A stretch of DNA of 36,079 nt from an uncultured Bacilli bacterium (GCA_947629475.1 CANRDV010000009.1:1-36079), one strand, 5' to 3'; positions 18,132 to 28,300 are shown, counted from the stretch's first letter. Made by a program: numbers and translations. The notes: generated from the sequence alone by a model not told the origin.

Positions 18132-18653
18132 TTAATAATTTAATTTACTTTTATAAATAGTTTTAATACTATTACCTAAAACTTTACTCATTTCTTTATC
18201 TAATTCATTTAATTTATTTATTAATTTATTAATTACTATTAATTGGTCTTTTATATCACCATTTATTTTTTCTTTATAATAAATTTTGAATATTATAACT
18301 CCATCATCAATAAAACTATTTAAATCAACTATATCACTTTCATAATAAATTTTATAATTATCAGTTAAACTATGTCTTAGAACTTTTTGATAAGTATTAC
18401 TAATAAAAATCTCTAATTCTTGATTATAATTATTTTTCTTAAGATAATTATTTTTTAAATATTCTAATTCTTGATTATTTAATTTATTTAAATAAATATT
18501 ATTACTAAGTTCATAATAATTAGAATTATTATTTAATATAAGTATATCTTTATAATCAATTTCTAATTTCTTTTCATAATTTTTTATATTTAATTTTTTA
18601 AAAAGATAAGTAGTTAACAAATTTTTATAATATTCTTCTAATTCTTTATTCAT
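18132..18653 (-). CDS. Putative partner (immunity or chaperone) protein, paralogous family member
   Basis: 173 aa from ATG 18653 (AGGTGAT 4-5 nt upstream); an in-frame GTG at 18662 is the alternative. Very Asn/Leu/Lys/Tyr-rich and mostly helical, with no signal peptide or membrane helix. It aligns along most of its length with the 268- and 289-aa proteins at 23674 and 24490: 'TYLFKKLNIKNYEKKL' against 'YKYLIPKLNLNTYEKML', 'LNKLNNQELEYLKNNYL' against 'IERLTKEELNFLNNKLL', and 'ISNTYQKVL' against 'ISKTYSKVI'. It overlaps the end of the 398-aa protease-like gene, as the 289-aa one does with the giant toxin gene. Position argues for a specific immunity or secretion-chaperone role; no known family is recognised. 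Confidence 0.65.
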   Translation of the reverse strand: MNKELEEYYKNLLTTYLFKKLNIKNYEKKLEIDYKDILILNNNSNYYELSNNIYLNKLNNQELEYLKNNYLKKNNYNQELEIFISNTYQKVLRHSLTDNYKIYYESDIVDLNSFIDDGVIIFKIYYKEKINGDIKDQLIVINKLINKLNELDKEMSKVLGNSIKTIYKSKLNY

Positions 18654-19842
18654 TTTTATCACCTATATTAATATATACAGCATCTGTCGTTAAACTTCCC
18701 GTAAGTTCAAATTTGTATCCCCACGAACTTACTATTGGATAACCATTTTCACTTATTCCATTAAGGATAACATTATGCCCTCCTAGATTAAACAGCTCTT
18801 TTGTACCAATTTGCTCAATTGTAGCTTCATCATAAGGTTTAAGGGTAAAACCATGAACGTTAATAACTACATAATCATAATCTTCTTTTTTATTTTTATA
18901 ATCAGATACAAAATTAGAAAATCCATTATCACCTATACCAAGATAAGACATAGCACCGGTTATATAATTACCATAACTCTCGGTATCAGTAGAAATATCA
19001 TATTTATCACCAAGTTCATCTTTTAGTACATTAACAAACTCTGAATTTGTTAAACCTCTAAATCTTGTATAACTTGAAAGACAAGTATTTACATCATCTA
19101 CATATTTAATATAAGCTCGTTCTTTATCATGTCCTTCTAGTTTTAATACATCTTTTATATCATAATTTAAATCTTTTGATACCATATTTAAATTAATTTT
19201 GGTATGTAAAGGAGCATAGTTATATCTTTTAATTCCATTTTCATCAACATAATATAAAGGAAATCCATATTTTTCTTCAAATAATTTTTCACCATTAGGA
19301 ATTCTTGAATATACATCAACTATAATATTATCAGCACTCGAAAGGGCGCATCCTCCTTCATGAAAAGCATATAAGATACTTTTTTTAACAACATCAGGTA
19401 AATCAGCATATTGAAAATCTTCAAACACTTGATTTATTAAATCTAATCTTTTTTTCTGAATATCTGTTAATGAATCAGGGTCTTCTAAGTATTTTTTAAA
19501 TAATAAATAGGAATAACTTTGATTTGCTCCATATTCACCTAGAACATTACCTTCGAATATTCCTAAGGGATTACTTAAATTTAATTGAAAAGCAATATCA
19601 GAAATAGATGAAGCTCCTGTCATAATGCATAAAGTATTTAACATATCATCAGATAAATTAGTAACAATATCTTTTAAATTTAAAAGTATTTCAATCGCAT
19701 CATCTACTAAATCTTTACCATCATATGTTTCAGGAATACTATTTATTTCATTGATAATAGAATTTAAATTATTTAGACTAGTTATTACATCTTGAGTTTT
19801 TAAACAAGCATTTTTAAATAAAATATCATCATATTTAATCAT
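18646..19842 (-). CDS. Effector-like protein: YDG/WXG100-like N-terminus plus papain-like cysteine protease
   Basis: 398 aa. Residues 1-85 match the N-terminal module of the 431-aa protein, with 'ETYDGKDLVDDAI' at 39-50 between two helices and no signal peptide. The rest carries papain-type signatures: C165 (FHEGGCALSSADNII), H356 (LGGHNVILNGI) and SSWG at 372-375 (the papain NSWG position). The His-to-SSWG block is alike in the giant protein (GGHAIFLTGI ... SSWGNEYKI), so the two protease domains are related. It starts 11 bp after smpB with GAGG upstream, so it is read from the rnr-capA-smpB transcript. It overlaps its downstream partner gene (18132-18653). Probably a secreted protease toxin or a maturation enzyme; the target is unknown. 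Confidence 0.65.
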   Translation of the reverse strand: MIKYDDILFKNACLKTQDVITSLNNLNSIINEINSIPETYDGKDLVDDAIEILLNLKDIVTNLSDDMLNTLCIMTGASSISDIAFQLNLSNPLGIFEGNVLGEYGANQSYSYLLFKKYLEDPDSLTDIQKKRLDLINQVFEDFQYADLPDVVKKSILYAFHEGGCALSSADNIIVDVYSRIPNGEKLFEEKYGFPLYYVDENGIKRYNYAPLHTKINLNMVSKDLNYDIKDVLKLEGHDKERAYIKYVDDVNTCLSSYTRFRGLTNSEFVNVLKDELGDKYDISTDTESYGNYITGAMSYLGIGDNGFSNFVSDYKNKKEDYDYVVINVHGFTLKPYDEATIEQIGTKELFNLGGHNVILNGISENGYPIVSSWGYKFELTGSLTTDAVYINIGDKNE

Positions 19843-19853
19843 ATCTTCCTCAC

Positions 19854-20294
19854 TTAATAATTATATTTATTAGATTTTCTAGTTTCCATTTCTAAATCTC
19901 TTTTTTTAATAGTTTCTCTTTTATCAAAGATTTTTTTACCTTTACAAAGACCTAGTAATATTTTAACTTTATTCTTTTTAAAGTATAATTTTAAAGGAAT
20001 TAAAGTTAATCCTTCTCTTTCTACTTTATCATTTAATTTAATTATTTCTTTTTTATGCAATAATAACTTTCTACTTCTTCTTGGGTCATGGTTAAAGATA
20101 TTTCCTTCTTTATATTCTGAAATATGAGTATTTAAAAGATAAACTTCACCTTTTCTAATAACGGCATATGAATCTTTTAAATTAACTTTACCATTTCGAA
20201 TAGATTTAATCTCAGTTCCAGTTAAAACAATTCCACATTCAAGTTCTTCTAAGATAAAATAGTTATATTTAGCACTTCTATTAATTGCTTCCAT
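19854..20294 (-). CDS. smpB: SsrA-binding protein (tmRNA partner)
   Basis: A 146-aa RNA-binding protein that delivers tmRNA to stalled ribosomes for trans-translation. Canonical features include 'NYFILEELECGIVLTGTEIKSIRNGKVNLKDSY', split by the conserved G-T-E-I-K-S turn, 'NTHISEY', 'DPRRSRKLLLHK' and the basic C-terminal tail 'KRDLEMETRK', which becomes helical in the A site. The ATG follows the capA-like stop codon directly. rnr-smpB linkage is usual in Firmicutes (RNase R degrades messages released by trans-translation); here a CapA-like gene sits between them. No ssrA gene is visible in the window. Confidence 0.97.
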   Translation of the reverse strand: MEAINRSAKYNYFILEELECGIVLTGTEIKSIRNGKVNLKDSYAVIRKGEVYLLNTHISEYKEGNIFNHDPRRSRKLLLHKKEIIKLNDKVEREGLTLIPLKLYFKKNKVKILLGLCKGKKIFDKRETIKKRDLEMETRKSNKYNY

Positions 20295-21464
20295 TTAGCC
20301 CTCCAAACTTCTAACTGTTACTTTATCGGAATAGGCTTTTACAACTTTACTGTATTTATCATAATAAGATTTATAACCACTTAAGATATTATCATTTAAT
20401 TCATGATAAGGATAAACAATAAATCCATTATATCTATCTGTATAAATAAGTGTTCCTTCAATGTTATCGAAGGTGATTGTAGTTTTTCCATGATAATCAG
20501 TTTTTTTAATATCTAAAGCTAACATAAGACCGGTTAATCTTTCTACTCCAACTTGACTTGAAATAAAGTTTCCTAATGAATAAATTACTAAAGTATCATC
20601 AATGTATTCAATTGGTTCAATTACATGGGGATGACATCCTATTATTAAATCAACACCTAAACTTGCTAAATATTTAGCTATTTCTTTTTGAGATTCAACA
20701 GGATAAGTCATATATTCTTCACCCCAGTGCATAGCTACCATTAATAAATCAACTTTATCGCGATAATTTTCAATTTCTTTTTTAATTAAGTCTTTATCAT
20801 AAACATTTACTAAATATTCTTTACCAGATGGAACAATTAAACCATTAGTATAAGTTGTATAAGATAGAAATCCATATTTAATTCCATTTACTTCTTTAAT
20901 AACTACTTCATCTCTTTCATCAAATGATGAATAAGAACCACGAGCTAATAACTCATCTTTTTTAGTATTCCAATACTTCCTAGAGTTTAAAACTCCTTTT
21001 TCTCCTTTATCAATAGTATGGTTAGTTGCAAGGGATGCTAGATTAAAGCCAGCATCAATGAATGCATCTCCTACTTCATAAGGAGAATTGAATAAAGGAT
21101 AAGTTGAAAGTCCTAACTCTGTTCCCCCTAAAATTGTTTCTTGATTATAGTAAGCAAGGTCATATGGTTCAACTATTTTTTTAATTCGTGCAAGCATTGG
21201 TTTAAAATCATAAGAATTATAATTTCCATATTTATAGGCTTGTTGATAAACCGTAGCATGTATTAATGCATCTCCTACCATCACCATACTAGCTTTACTT
21301 TCTTTTTTAGTATTAATTGTTTTGTATTCAACTTTAATTTCTCTAGTTGTTGAACTATGATATCTTTGAATGAATACTCCTGCAACTATTGATAAAAATA
21401 CAAATAGAGTTACTACTAAAAAGTTTCTTATTGTTTTTCGAACTCGTCTTTTTTTTCTTGTCAT
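20295..21464 (-). CDS. CapA/PgsA-family membrane-anchored protein
   Basis: 389 aa. A very basic start (MTRKKRRVRKTIRN) and one hydrophobic segment at about residues 15-33 suggest a type II membrane anchor with an outside domain. That domain is the CapA family (calcineurin-like fold): 'MVMVGDALIHATVY', 'YYNQETILGG', 'LASLATNHTIDKGEKG', 'VAMHWGEEY' and 'IGCHPHVIEPIEY' carry the metal-binding Asp, Asn and His residues. CapA/PgsA proteins act in poly-gamma-glutamate or capsule export, but most family members are uncharacterised and no capB/capC genes are here. Coupled to rnr (1-bp gap, ribosome binding site GAGGAGG) and directly followed by smpB. Confidence 0.85.
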   Translation of the reverse strand: MTRKKRRVRKTIRNFLVVTLFVFLSIVAGVFIQRYHSSTTREIKVEYKTINTKKESKASMVMVGDALIHATVYQQAYKYGNYNSYDFKPMLARIKKIVEPYDLAYYNQETILGGTELGLSTYPLFNSPYEVGDAFIDAGFNLASLATNHTIDKGEKGVLNSRKYWNTKKDELLARGSYSSFDERDEVVIKEVNGIKYGFLSYTTYTNGLIVPSGKEYLVNVYDKDLIKKEIENYRDKVDLLMVAMHWGEEYMTYPVESQKEIAKYLASLGVDLIIGCHPHVIEPIEYIDDTLVIYSLGNFISSQVGVERLTGLMLALDIKKTDYHGKTTITFDNIEGTLIYTDRYNGFIVYPYHELNDNILSGYKSYYDKYSKVVKAYSDKVTVRSLEG

Positions 21465-21465
21465 A

Positions 21466-23604
21466 TTATTCCTCCTCGATTATAAAATCTATTTTTCTGG
21501 TTTCTTTATTAGCATCAAGAACTTTTACTTTTACTTTTGTTCCAAGGGTATATACTTTATGACTATTGGAACCAACTAAAGTTTCAGTTTCATTATCATA
21601 ATACATTGTTTCACTCATGGTATCATTTCTAACTAAGCCTTCGATTAATTTATCAGGTAGCATAACAAACATTCCAAAGGAAGTTATTCCAGATACTATT
21701 CCTTCATATTCTTCTCCAATATGGCTTTCCATATATTCAGCCATTTTCATGTCATCAACTTCTCTTTCACATTCCATACTTGCTCTTTCCCGTTCACTTG
21801 AAGTTAGGCAAATATCATCAAGAATATTTTCAAAGTGACGAACTTTTTCATCCGTTACTCCCTCTTTATCAAAGAAATAATTATGTAAAAGTCTATGAGT
21901 TGTTGTATCAGGATATCTTCTAATAGGTGATGTAAAATGGGTATAGTCTCTTAGGGCTAACGCAAAGTGACCTATATTATTAGTTTGATATTTAGCTTTA
22001 TCCATACAACTTAACATCTTAGTTGATAAGACTTGAAAAGCATCTAAATCTTTAATTTTATCAATTATTTTTTGAATTACCTTTTGATTTATATGTCCAT
22101 TTAAATTTTCTTTAATATCAATTCCTAAAACTCCTAAAGTTTTAATAAAAGTTCTTAGTCTATCTATATTAACATCTCCATGAACCCGGTATATACCAGG
22201 AAGTCCCATGTTTTCTATATATTTGGCAACGCATTCATTAGCACATATCATAAAGTCTTCGATTAATTTTTCTCCAACTCCCCGATATCTCTTAACAACA
22301 TCAATAGCCCTTCCTTCAGAGTCAACAATAATCTTCGCTTCATCAACTTCAAAGTCAATATAACCTTTATTTATTTTGTATTTCCGTATAATACTAGCAA
22401 GTTCTTGCATTTTCTTTAAGGTTGGAACAAATTCTTCATAACCAGCACTTACTTCATCATGTTCTAAAATAGCATTTACTTTATTGTAAGTCATTTGGAT
22501 TCGTGACCTTATAACAGATGGAAATATTTTATAATCTACAATATGTCCATTATTATCAATTTTCATTACACAAGATACACTTAATCTATCAACTCCTGGA
22601 TTAAGGGAACAAATACCATTTGATAATTGATGTGGAAGCATTGGAACTACTCTATCAGCAAGATAAACGCTAGTTCCTCGTTTTCTTGCTTCAATATCAA
22701 GAGGACTATTCTCTTTAACATAATAACTAACATCTGCAATATGAACTCCAAGTTCATAATTACCATCAGGAAGTATCTTTAAACTAATCGCATCATCAAT
22801 ATCTTTCGTATCATCTCCATCTATCGTAAATATTTCATCATTTCTTAAATCAACTCGCCCCTTTATATCAGATTCTAAAACTTCACTTGGAATACTTTTT
22901 AATTCTTCTATAACATCACTTGGAAATTCAACATCAAATTCATGTTTAGCAAGAATAGCAATTATATCAATTCCTGGGTCATTTTTATTACCAATTCTTT
23001 TTTCAAAATGGGCAACAGCATTCCCTTTTTTACTAGTTTCAATTTTAATAGTAATCAAATCACCTGGTACTAAACTATCAAGATTATCACCTTTTAAAAC
23101 TAATTCTTTATTTGTTTTATCATCTTTTATAATAGCATAATAACCATTTCTCTCTTTTACTACTTCGGATACTATTACATTAGGATTTCTCTTAATTACT
23201 TTAATAATTCTTCCTTCACAATTAGAAGTATTCGTTTTACCTTTAGTAATAAGTGCTAAAACTAAATCACCGTCCATTGCCGAATTTTTATAATCTTTTG
23301 GGATAAATACATCATTTTCTAAATCAGAGACAATTACAAATCCATATTCTCCTCTTTTACTTTCAAAAACACCTTTAACCATATTTTTAGACTTATCACT
23401 ATCTTTAAAGTTCATATAACGTCCATGTTTTGTTATATATAAATCATATTCATCTGTCATTTCCTGAATTGTTTCCATAATTAAACTATCCATTTCCTTT
23501 GCATAATTTAATGATTTTATTATTTCAATTGCTTCTCTGGCTTTTTTATCACTTAATAATTTTTCTATTTCTTTTTTTATTTCTTCTTTCACAATAAGCA
23601 CCAT
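21466..23604 (-). CDS. rnr: Ribonuclease R
   Basis: A 3'-5' exoribonuclease of the RNB family that digests structured RNA, including rRNA fragments and tmRNA-released messages. About 712 aa from ATG 23604. Domains: an N-terminal helical region, cold-shock domains (~70-220), the RNB catalytic domain with the acidic site 'IDGDDTKDIDDAISL' followed by 'YELGVHIADVSYYV' and 'HFTSPIRRYPD', and a C-terminal S1 domain ('GEEYEGIVSGITSFGMFVML'). The lysine-rich tail seen in some RNase R is absent. The open frame reaches ATG 23625, but that codon overlaps the promoter at 23616-23644. ATG 23604 or GTG 23592 are the real candidates. First gene of rnr-capA-smpB-398 aa-173 aa. Confidence 0.95.
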   Translation of the reverse strand: MVLIVKEEIKKEIEKLLSDKKAREAIEIIKSLNYAKEMDSLIMETIQEMTDEYDLYITKHGRYMNFKDSDKSKNMVKGVFESKRGEYGFVIVSDLENDVFIPKDYKNSAMDGDLVLALITKGKTNTSNCEGRIIKVIKRNPNVIVSEVVKERNGYYAIIKDDKTNKELVLKGDNLDSLVPGDLITIKIETSKKGNAVAHFEKRIGNKNDPGIDIIAILAKHEFDVEFPSDVIEELKSIPSEVLESDIKGRVDLRNDEIFTIDGDDTKDIDDAISLKILPDGNYELGVHIADVSYYVKENSPLDIEARKRGTSVYLADRVVPMLPHQLSNGICSLNPGVDRLSVSCVMKIDNNGHIVDYKIFPSVIRSRIQMTYNKVNAILEHDEVSAGYEEFVPTLKKMQELASIIRKYKINKGYIDFEVDEAKIIVDSEGRAIDVVKRYRGVGEKLIEDFMICANECVAKYIENMGLPGIYRVHGDVNIDRLRTFIKTLGVLGIDIKENLNGHINQKVIQKIIDKIKDLDAFQVLSTKMLSCMDKAKYQTNNIGHFALALRDYTHFTSPIRRYPDTTTHRLLHNYFFDKEGVTDEKVRHFENILDDICLTSSERERASMECEREVDDMKMAEYMESHIGEEYEGIVSGITSFGMFVMLPDKLIEGLVRNDTMSETMYYDNETETLVGSNSHKVYTLGTKVKVKVLDANKETRKIDFIIEEE

Positions 23605-23615
23605 CTTTCTTAATA

Positions 23616-23644
23616 AGTATATCATGTATCCCTTTAGAAGTAAA
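23616..23644 (-). promoter_or_regulatory. Promoter of the rnr operon
   Basis: On the minus strand, TTTACT (23639-23644), a 17-nt spacer, then TATACT (23616-23621). The predicted start leaves a leader of only about 5-20 nt. Confidence 0.5.
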
Positions 23645-23671
23645 GAAAAACGAATAAAAATTCATTCGTTT
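23642..23671 (-). terminator. Terminator of the giant-toxin operon
   Basis: On the minus strand, AAACGAAT (23664-23671) pairs with ATTCGTTT (23648-23655), then TTTTTCTTTA. It separates the effector operon from rnr and directly abuts the rnr promoter. Confidence 0.7.
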
Positions 23672-23673
23672 AA

Positions 23674-24480
23674 TTAATCTTTAGATTTATTATTAATTGT
23701 ATATCCCATTTCTTTTAAAATAGCATTTCTTTTAACTATTAAATCTTGAATATATTTTTCTTTTTCTTCTTCGTTATCAGGTATATCTTTTAGTTCAAAC
23801 TGAGCATCTGGAAAACCATTTCTTGTATTTTTTAATCTTTGAACACTAAAATCATCATATCTTACAACTACTCCTTTTACTTCAAAATTCCCTAAAGTTT
23901 TTTTAAGCAGAAAAGTAATATTATCAAGTTCAAATTCTCTATTATCATACTTATTATCCCATTCCTCTTCTGTTTCATTATCTTCTAAATAATATTCATT
24001 AAATCTAAAACCTATAACTAATGCTTTACTATCTTGAAAAAATGAATAACTATCTGGACCATAACTTACTTTAGTATTATCTAAGTCTAATCTTTCAGCA
24101 ATAACTTTAGAATAAGTTTTACTTATAAAATTAATTGTTTCATTATCTAAATCTATATTATTATTTAATAATTTATTATTTAAAAAATTTAATTCTTCTT
24201 TAGTTAATCTTTCTATATATAAATTATTTCTTATATAAAAGTATTTTAAATAATCATGAGCTAAATATTGATAAAAATCCATATCTTCTACTTTAACACT
24301 TTCAAAATGATTTCTAGCTGTTTTTAACATTTTTTCATAAGTATTAAGATTTAATTTAGGAATTAAATACTTATATAATAGATTAGAATATAACAAATAT
24401 AAGTTTAAATAAAGTTGTTTATTTTTATCATTAAGATTTTTATAATAATTAGTATTTGGTTCAATTTTTAATTCATTCAT
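23674..24480 (-). CDS. Putative partner (immunity or chaperone) protein, 268 aa
   Basis: Soluble, predicted mostly helical, Asn/Leu/Tyr/Glu/Asp-rich, no signal peptide. It is a close paralogue of the 289-aa protein next door: both share 'YKYLIPKLNL', 'LKYFY-RNNLYIERLTKEEL', 'FI--TY-KV' and 'YGPD-YSF'. It is a more distant paralogue of the 173-aa protein at 18132. It follows the 289-aa gene after 9 bp, with GGAGAAACTT before the ATG, and is the last gene before the terminator at 23642-23671. The C-terminal ~90 residues (from 'NETEEEWDNKYD') differ from the paralogue. The giant effector has several toxic domains, so two different partners could protect against different ones. No known family is recognised. 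Confidence 0.65.
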   Translation of the reverse strand: MNELKIEPNTNYYKNLNDKNKQLYLNLYLLYSNLLYKYLIPKLNLNTYEKMLKTARNHFESVKVEDMDFYQYLAHDYLKYFYIRNNLYIERLTKEELNFLNNKLLNNNIDLDNETINFISKTYSKVIAERLDLDNTKVSYGPDSYSFFQDSKALVIGFRFNEYYLEDNETEEEWDNKYDNREFELDNITFLLKKTLGNFEVKGVVVRYDDFSVQRLKNTRNGFPDAQFELKDIPDNEEEKEKYIQDLIVKRNAILKEMGYTINNKSKD

Positions 24481-24489
24481 AAGTTTCTC

Positions 24490-25359
24490 CTATTTCATAT
24501 TTTTATTATCATTAGATAATTTATTTATACTAAATCCATTATAAATAATAATAGAACAAGGTATCTTAAATTCTTTTAATTTTTTAGTATAAAAATTTAC
24601 AATTGCTTCAAGTTCTATTGTTTCTTTAGAAAGGTCATCAACCCTTACTCCAATTATAATGTTATTACTAGGTTTATAAAAACTATAATTATCTGGTCCA
24701 TAATTAATATTAGTAATATCTTTAGTATTTTCTAACATAACTTTTTGATAAGTATTTTCGATAAAAGTTGTTGTTTCTTGGTCTAATTCATTATTATTAC
24801 TTAATAATTTTTTCTTTAAAAAATCTAATTCTTCTTTAGTTAATCTTTCAATATAAAGATTATTTCTTAAATAAAAGTATTTTAAATAATTACTACCTAT
24901 TCTTTGATATAAATCCATATTTTCTAAAGATACTTGATAAAATATATTATCACTATTTAGTAACATATTATCATATTGTTTTAAATTTAATTTAGGAATT
25001 AAATACTTATATAATAAATTATAATAAAGGAGGTATAAGTTTAAATATTCTTGTTTTGATACATTACTTAAATTATTAAAGTATTCTTGATTAGAATTTG
25101 GAAGTCTTGTTTCATAATCCAAAATAGTTATATTATTTGCTTCAAATTCTTTTAATGTTTTAATAGATTTTAATTTATTAATAGTTTCCCTATCCGTTAT
25201 TTCTTGATATTTAATGGCAGGATCTTCATATAAACTTTCAACATCATAATTATCTTCCCATAAATTATCATCATTTAAGATTTGAAACTTATAACTTTCT
25301 TCGTTTAATCTAAAATATCTTCCTTCAATAAATTTAAAATATTTATAATTAGTTTGCAT
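24490..25359 (-). CDS. Putative partner (immunity or chaperone) protein, 289 aa
   Basis: Paralogue of the 268-aa protein, with an extra N-terminal region of ~75 residues rich in Tyr, Phe and acidic residues (for example 'KYFKFIEGRYFRLNEE'). The common core begins near 'NSNQEYFNNLSNVSKQEYLNL' (split across the alignment) and ends near 'YGPDNYSF'. Its ATG shares the A of the giant gene's TAA (TAATG), and a perfect GGAGG lies inside the last codons of the giant gene, so translation of the two is tightly coupled. That spacing is typical of toxin-immunity and effector-chaperone pairs. No signal peptide, so it is probably cytoplasmic. Confidence 0.65.
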   Translation of the reverse strand: MQTNYKYFKFIEGRYFRLNEESYKFQILNDDNLWEDNYDVESLYEDPAIKYQEITDRETINKLKSIKTLKEFEANNITILDYETRLPNSNQEYFNNLSNVSKQEYLNLYLLYYNLLYKYLIPKLNLKQYDNMLLNSDNIFYQVSLENMDLYQRIGSNYLKYFYLRNNLYIERLTKEELDFLKKKLLSNNNELDQETTTFIENTYQKVMLENTKDITNINYGPDNYSFYKPSNNIIIGVRVDDLSKETIELEAIVNFYTKKLKEFKIPCSIIIYNGFSINKLSNDNKNMK

Positions 25360-28300
25360 TATTTATTACCTCCTTTATATTGATAGTCTAAAATTCCATA
25401 TGGTTTAGGAACTAATTTCTGATATAGTTTTTGAACTTCATCAGCTACACTTTCTACATCATAATTAATCTTTTCTTTTAAAGCCTTATTTCTAGCAATT
25501 TCATAGAAAGAATGCGTTAAATCTTCTTTAGCATAGAATGATTCTAAAGTATGAAATTGTAATTCAAAATGAAGTCCATCTGGTGTTAGAATACTTGCAT
25601 TTATTCCCTGATATTTTTCCTTTCCCCAATTATTACTAACATCATCAACTACATAACCTTCTTTTTCTAAACTATGAAGGGTTTCATCTACTATTTTAGC
25701 ATAATTGAAATTATCAATCAAGAGTGTATAGCGAACACTATCTCCTACTTCACTAGCATATTTTTCAAGACTTTTTCCTGATGTCTTAGATTTATCATAT
25801 ATTTTCGTTGCTAATCGTTCTTCATTTTTTAATTTTTTATCAAGTCCAATTAAAACTTTATATCGTTTAACTTCCTTAGTTTTTACTTTATTTTTTAAAT
25901 CTTCAAAAGTAATACCAGAAAGTTCTTTATCTTCATATTTTCTAAGAGCATCAGTTATCTTAGACTCAGCTTCTTTAGCTTTTTCACATATATCATGAGC
26001 TAGTGATTTAGCCTTATTCATTTTCTCTTCATCAACTTTTTCTTCTTTCTTATAGTTACTCATTTGTTCTAAATTCATATCATAATCTTTTCCAATTTGT
26101 TCTAGTTTAGAAATTGTAGAATTTAAACCATCTACTACTTTTGGACTTACTTTACCAAATACTTCTTCCATTTTCTTAATTTCAGTTTCAGATATTGGCT
26201 TTGGTGTATTAGAATTACTTGTTTCTAATTGTTCAATTGAATTATATTTTTTGATATTATTCTTAATAATTTTTTTAATATCAGAATCTTTTACTTTATT
26301 AACATATTTCATTTGAAGTTCAACTGGCAAACAATCTTTAATAACGGCATCTAATACTTTTTGGTTTTTGATATTAGGTAAGAATTTTTCTACAACATCA
26401 CTAGATTCTTGTTTTAAGTATTCATAAACACCTTTTGATTTAGGAAAAATGTCAAGGGTTGCTAACTTAGCATCAATCGAAGATAAAGTTTTAGCAATTT
26501 CAATTTTTTGAGTTTCTGTAGTTGTTTGTTGCATTTTAATTAGTTTAGCTTTATCATCAGAAGAAATATTATATTTATGTTCAGATATAATATTATTTAC
26601 TCTCTCTTCATATATTGAAGTATCATTATCTAAACTTGCTCGACATTTAATAACTATTTGACGGTTATTGCCTGAATCAACTAGTTTTACATCTTCGATT
26701 TCTAAATCAGTTCCATGTGCTAATAAAAATTCATATTCTTTATTATAATAGTTAGATATTTGATTGATATAAGCACCTTTAGTTCCTTTTGGAGCTTCGA
26801 TTTCAAACATAATAGGTTTATCAGTTGTTGAACCTTCATGAACAAATGAAGTACTAAGATAACCTAAATCATTAACTTTTTTACCTGTTAATGTTTTTAA
26901 AACTGCATAGACACTTTCTAAATCAGTTTTTCTAATTCCCTTAAATAATTCTTGATAAATTGGACTTTTTGCAAAAGCACTAACACTAGCTCCTCTATAT
27001 AAAATAGTATCTCTATCTAATCCTCCAAACTTATCAATTGCTGAATCAATTAAAGCAATTCTCCATAACATATTTGCTTTTGATATTTTAGCTCCATCTG
27101 CATTTACAAATTCTGTATCCGTTTTTCTTAAATAATCTTGGATACTTCCATTTCCTTGATGACTATAAGAAATAATTGCATTTATTTCATTTGGAGTTAA
27201 TTTTAATATCCATTGACCTACTTTAGTTGTTTGTAAAAAGTTTTTAACATATTGTTTTGTTTTTGAATCTAAAAATCTATTTTTAAATACTTCCGAAAAT
27301 TTTTGGTCATATAATAATTGTTGATTAAGACTAATTCCTCCATCACCATAATAATCATTTAGTTTTTGAATAGCTGTGTTAGGGTCTTCATCATATCTAT
27401 AGAAAGTAGATTCATTTTTACTAGGATTTGTATCTTCAACTTCTTCAATAAATATATCATCAGATGTTGATTTTAAAGAAGGACTTGTTGCAGTTAAACC
27501 TTCATTATTAATAGATGTATCTACATTTACTCGACATTTAATAACTATTTGAGGAATTACTTTTAATTCAGAATCTGCTCCTAAATATTCTCCTGTTTTC
27601 CAATTATAATTTGATTCGGTTCTACCTAAGGTTACACTTTCGATTTCTAAAGAAGTATCATGAGCTAATAGAAATTCAAATTCATCGTTATAAAAGAATG
27701 AGATTTGGTTAACATAGGCTCCTTTAGTTCCTTTTGGAGCTTCGATTTCTAAGAAAATTGGATTACCATTCCATGAAGCATCATAACTTGGAGAGGTACT
27801 AAGATAACCTAAGTCTGTTATAGATTTTCCTTCTAAAGATTTTAAAGATGCATAGACTTGTTTTGGGTCAGTTGTATCTATTCCATTAAATACACTTTTT
27901 ATTTCTGGATTATTAATAAATGAATCAATATAAACTCCTCTATATAAAAGTGTATTTCTTTCAATTCCTCCATATTTTTCAATTGCTGAATCAATTAAAT
28001 CAATTGTATTTTTGACTACAGAAGCTGGTATTTCAATTTCCCGTCCGGAATCTAATCGTTGAACAAATTTATCTGATGATTTTCTTAAATAAGATTGAAT
28101 ACTATCTGTTCCCTTATAAGTATAACTATAAATTGCTTTTATTTCTTTTGGAGTTAAATTAGATATCCAACGTCCTTGTCTTGTTTCTGTTAAAAAGGTT
28201 CGAATGGCTTCTTTAGTATCATTATCATATTCACTACTATCTAAGATTTCTTGAATTGTCATACCATTAATTAAAGCTTCATTAAGGTCTTCTCCCCCAT

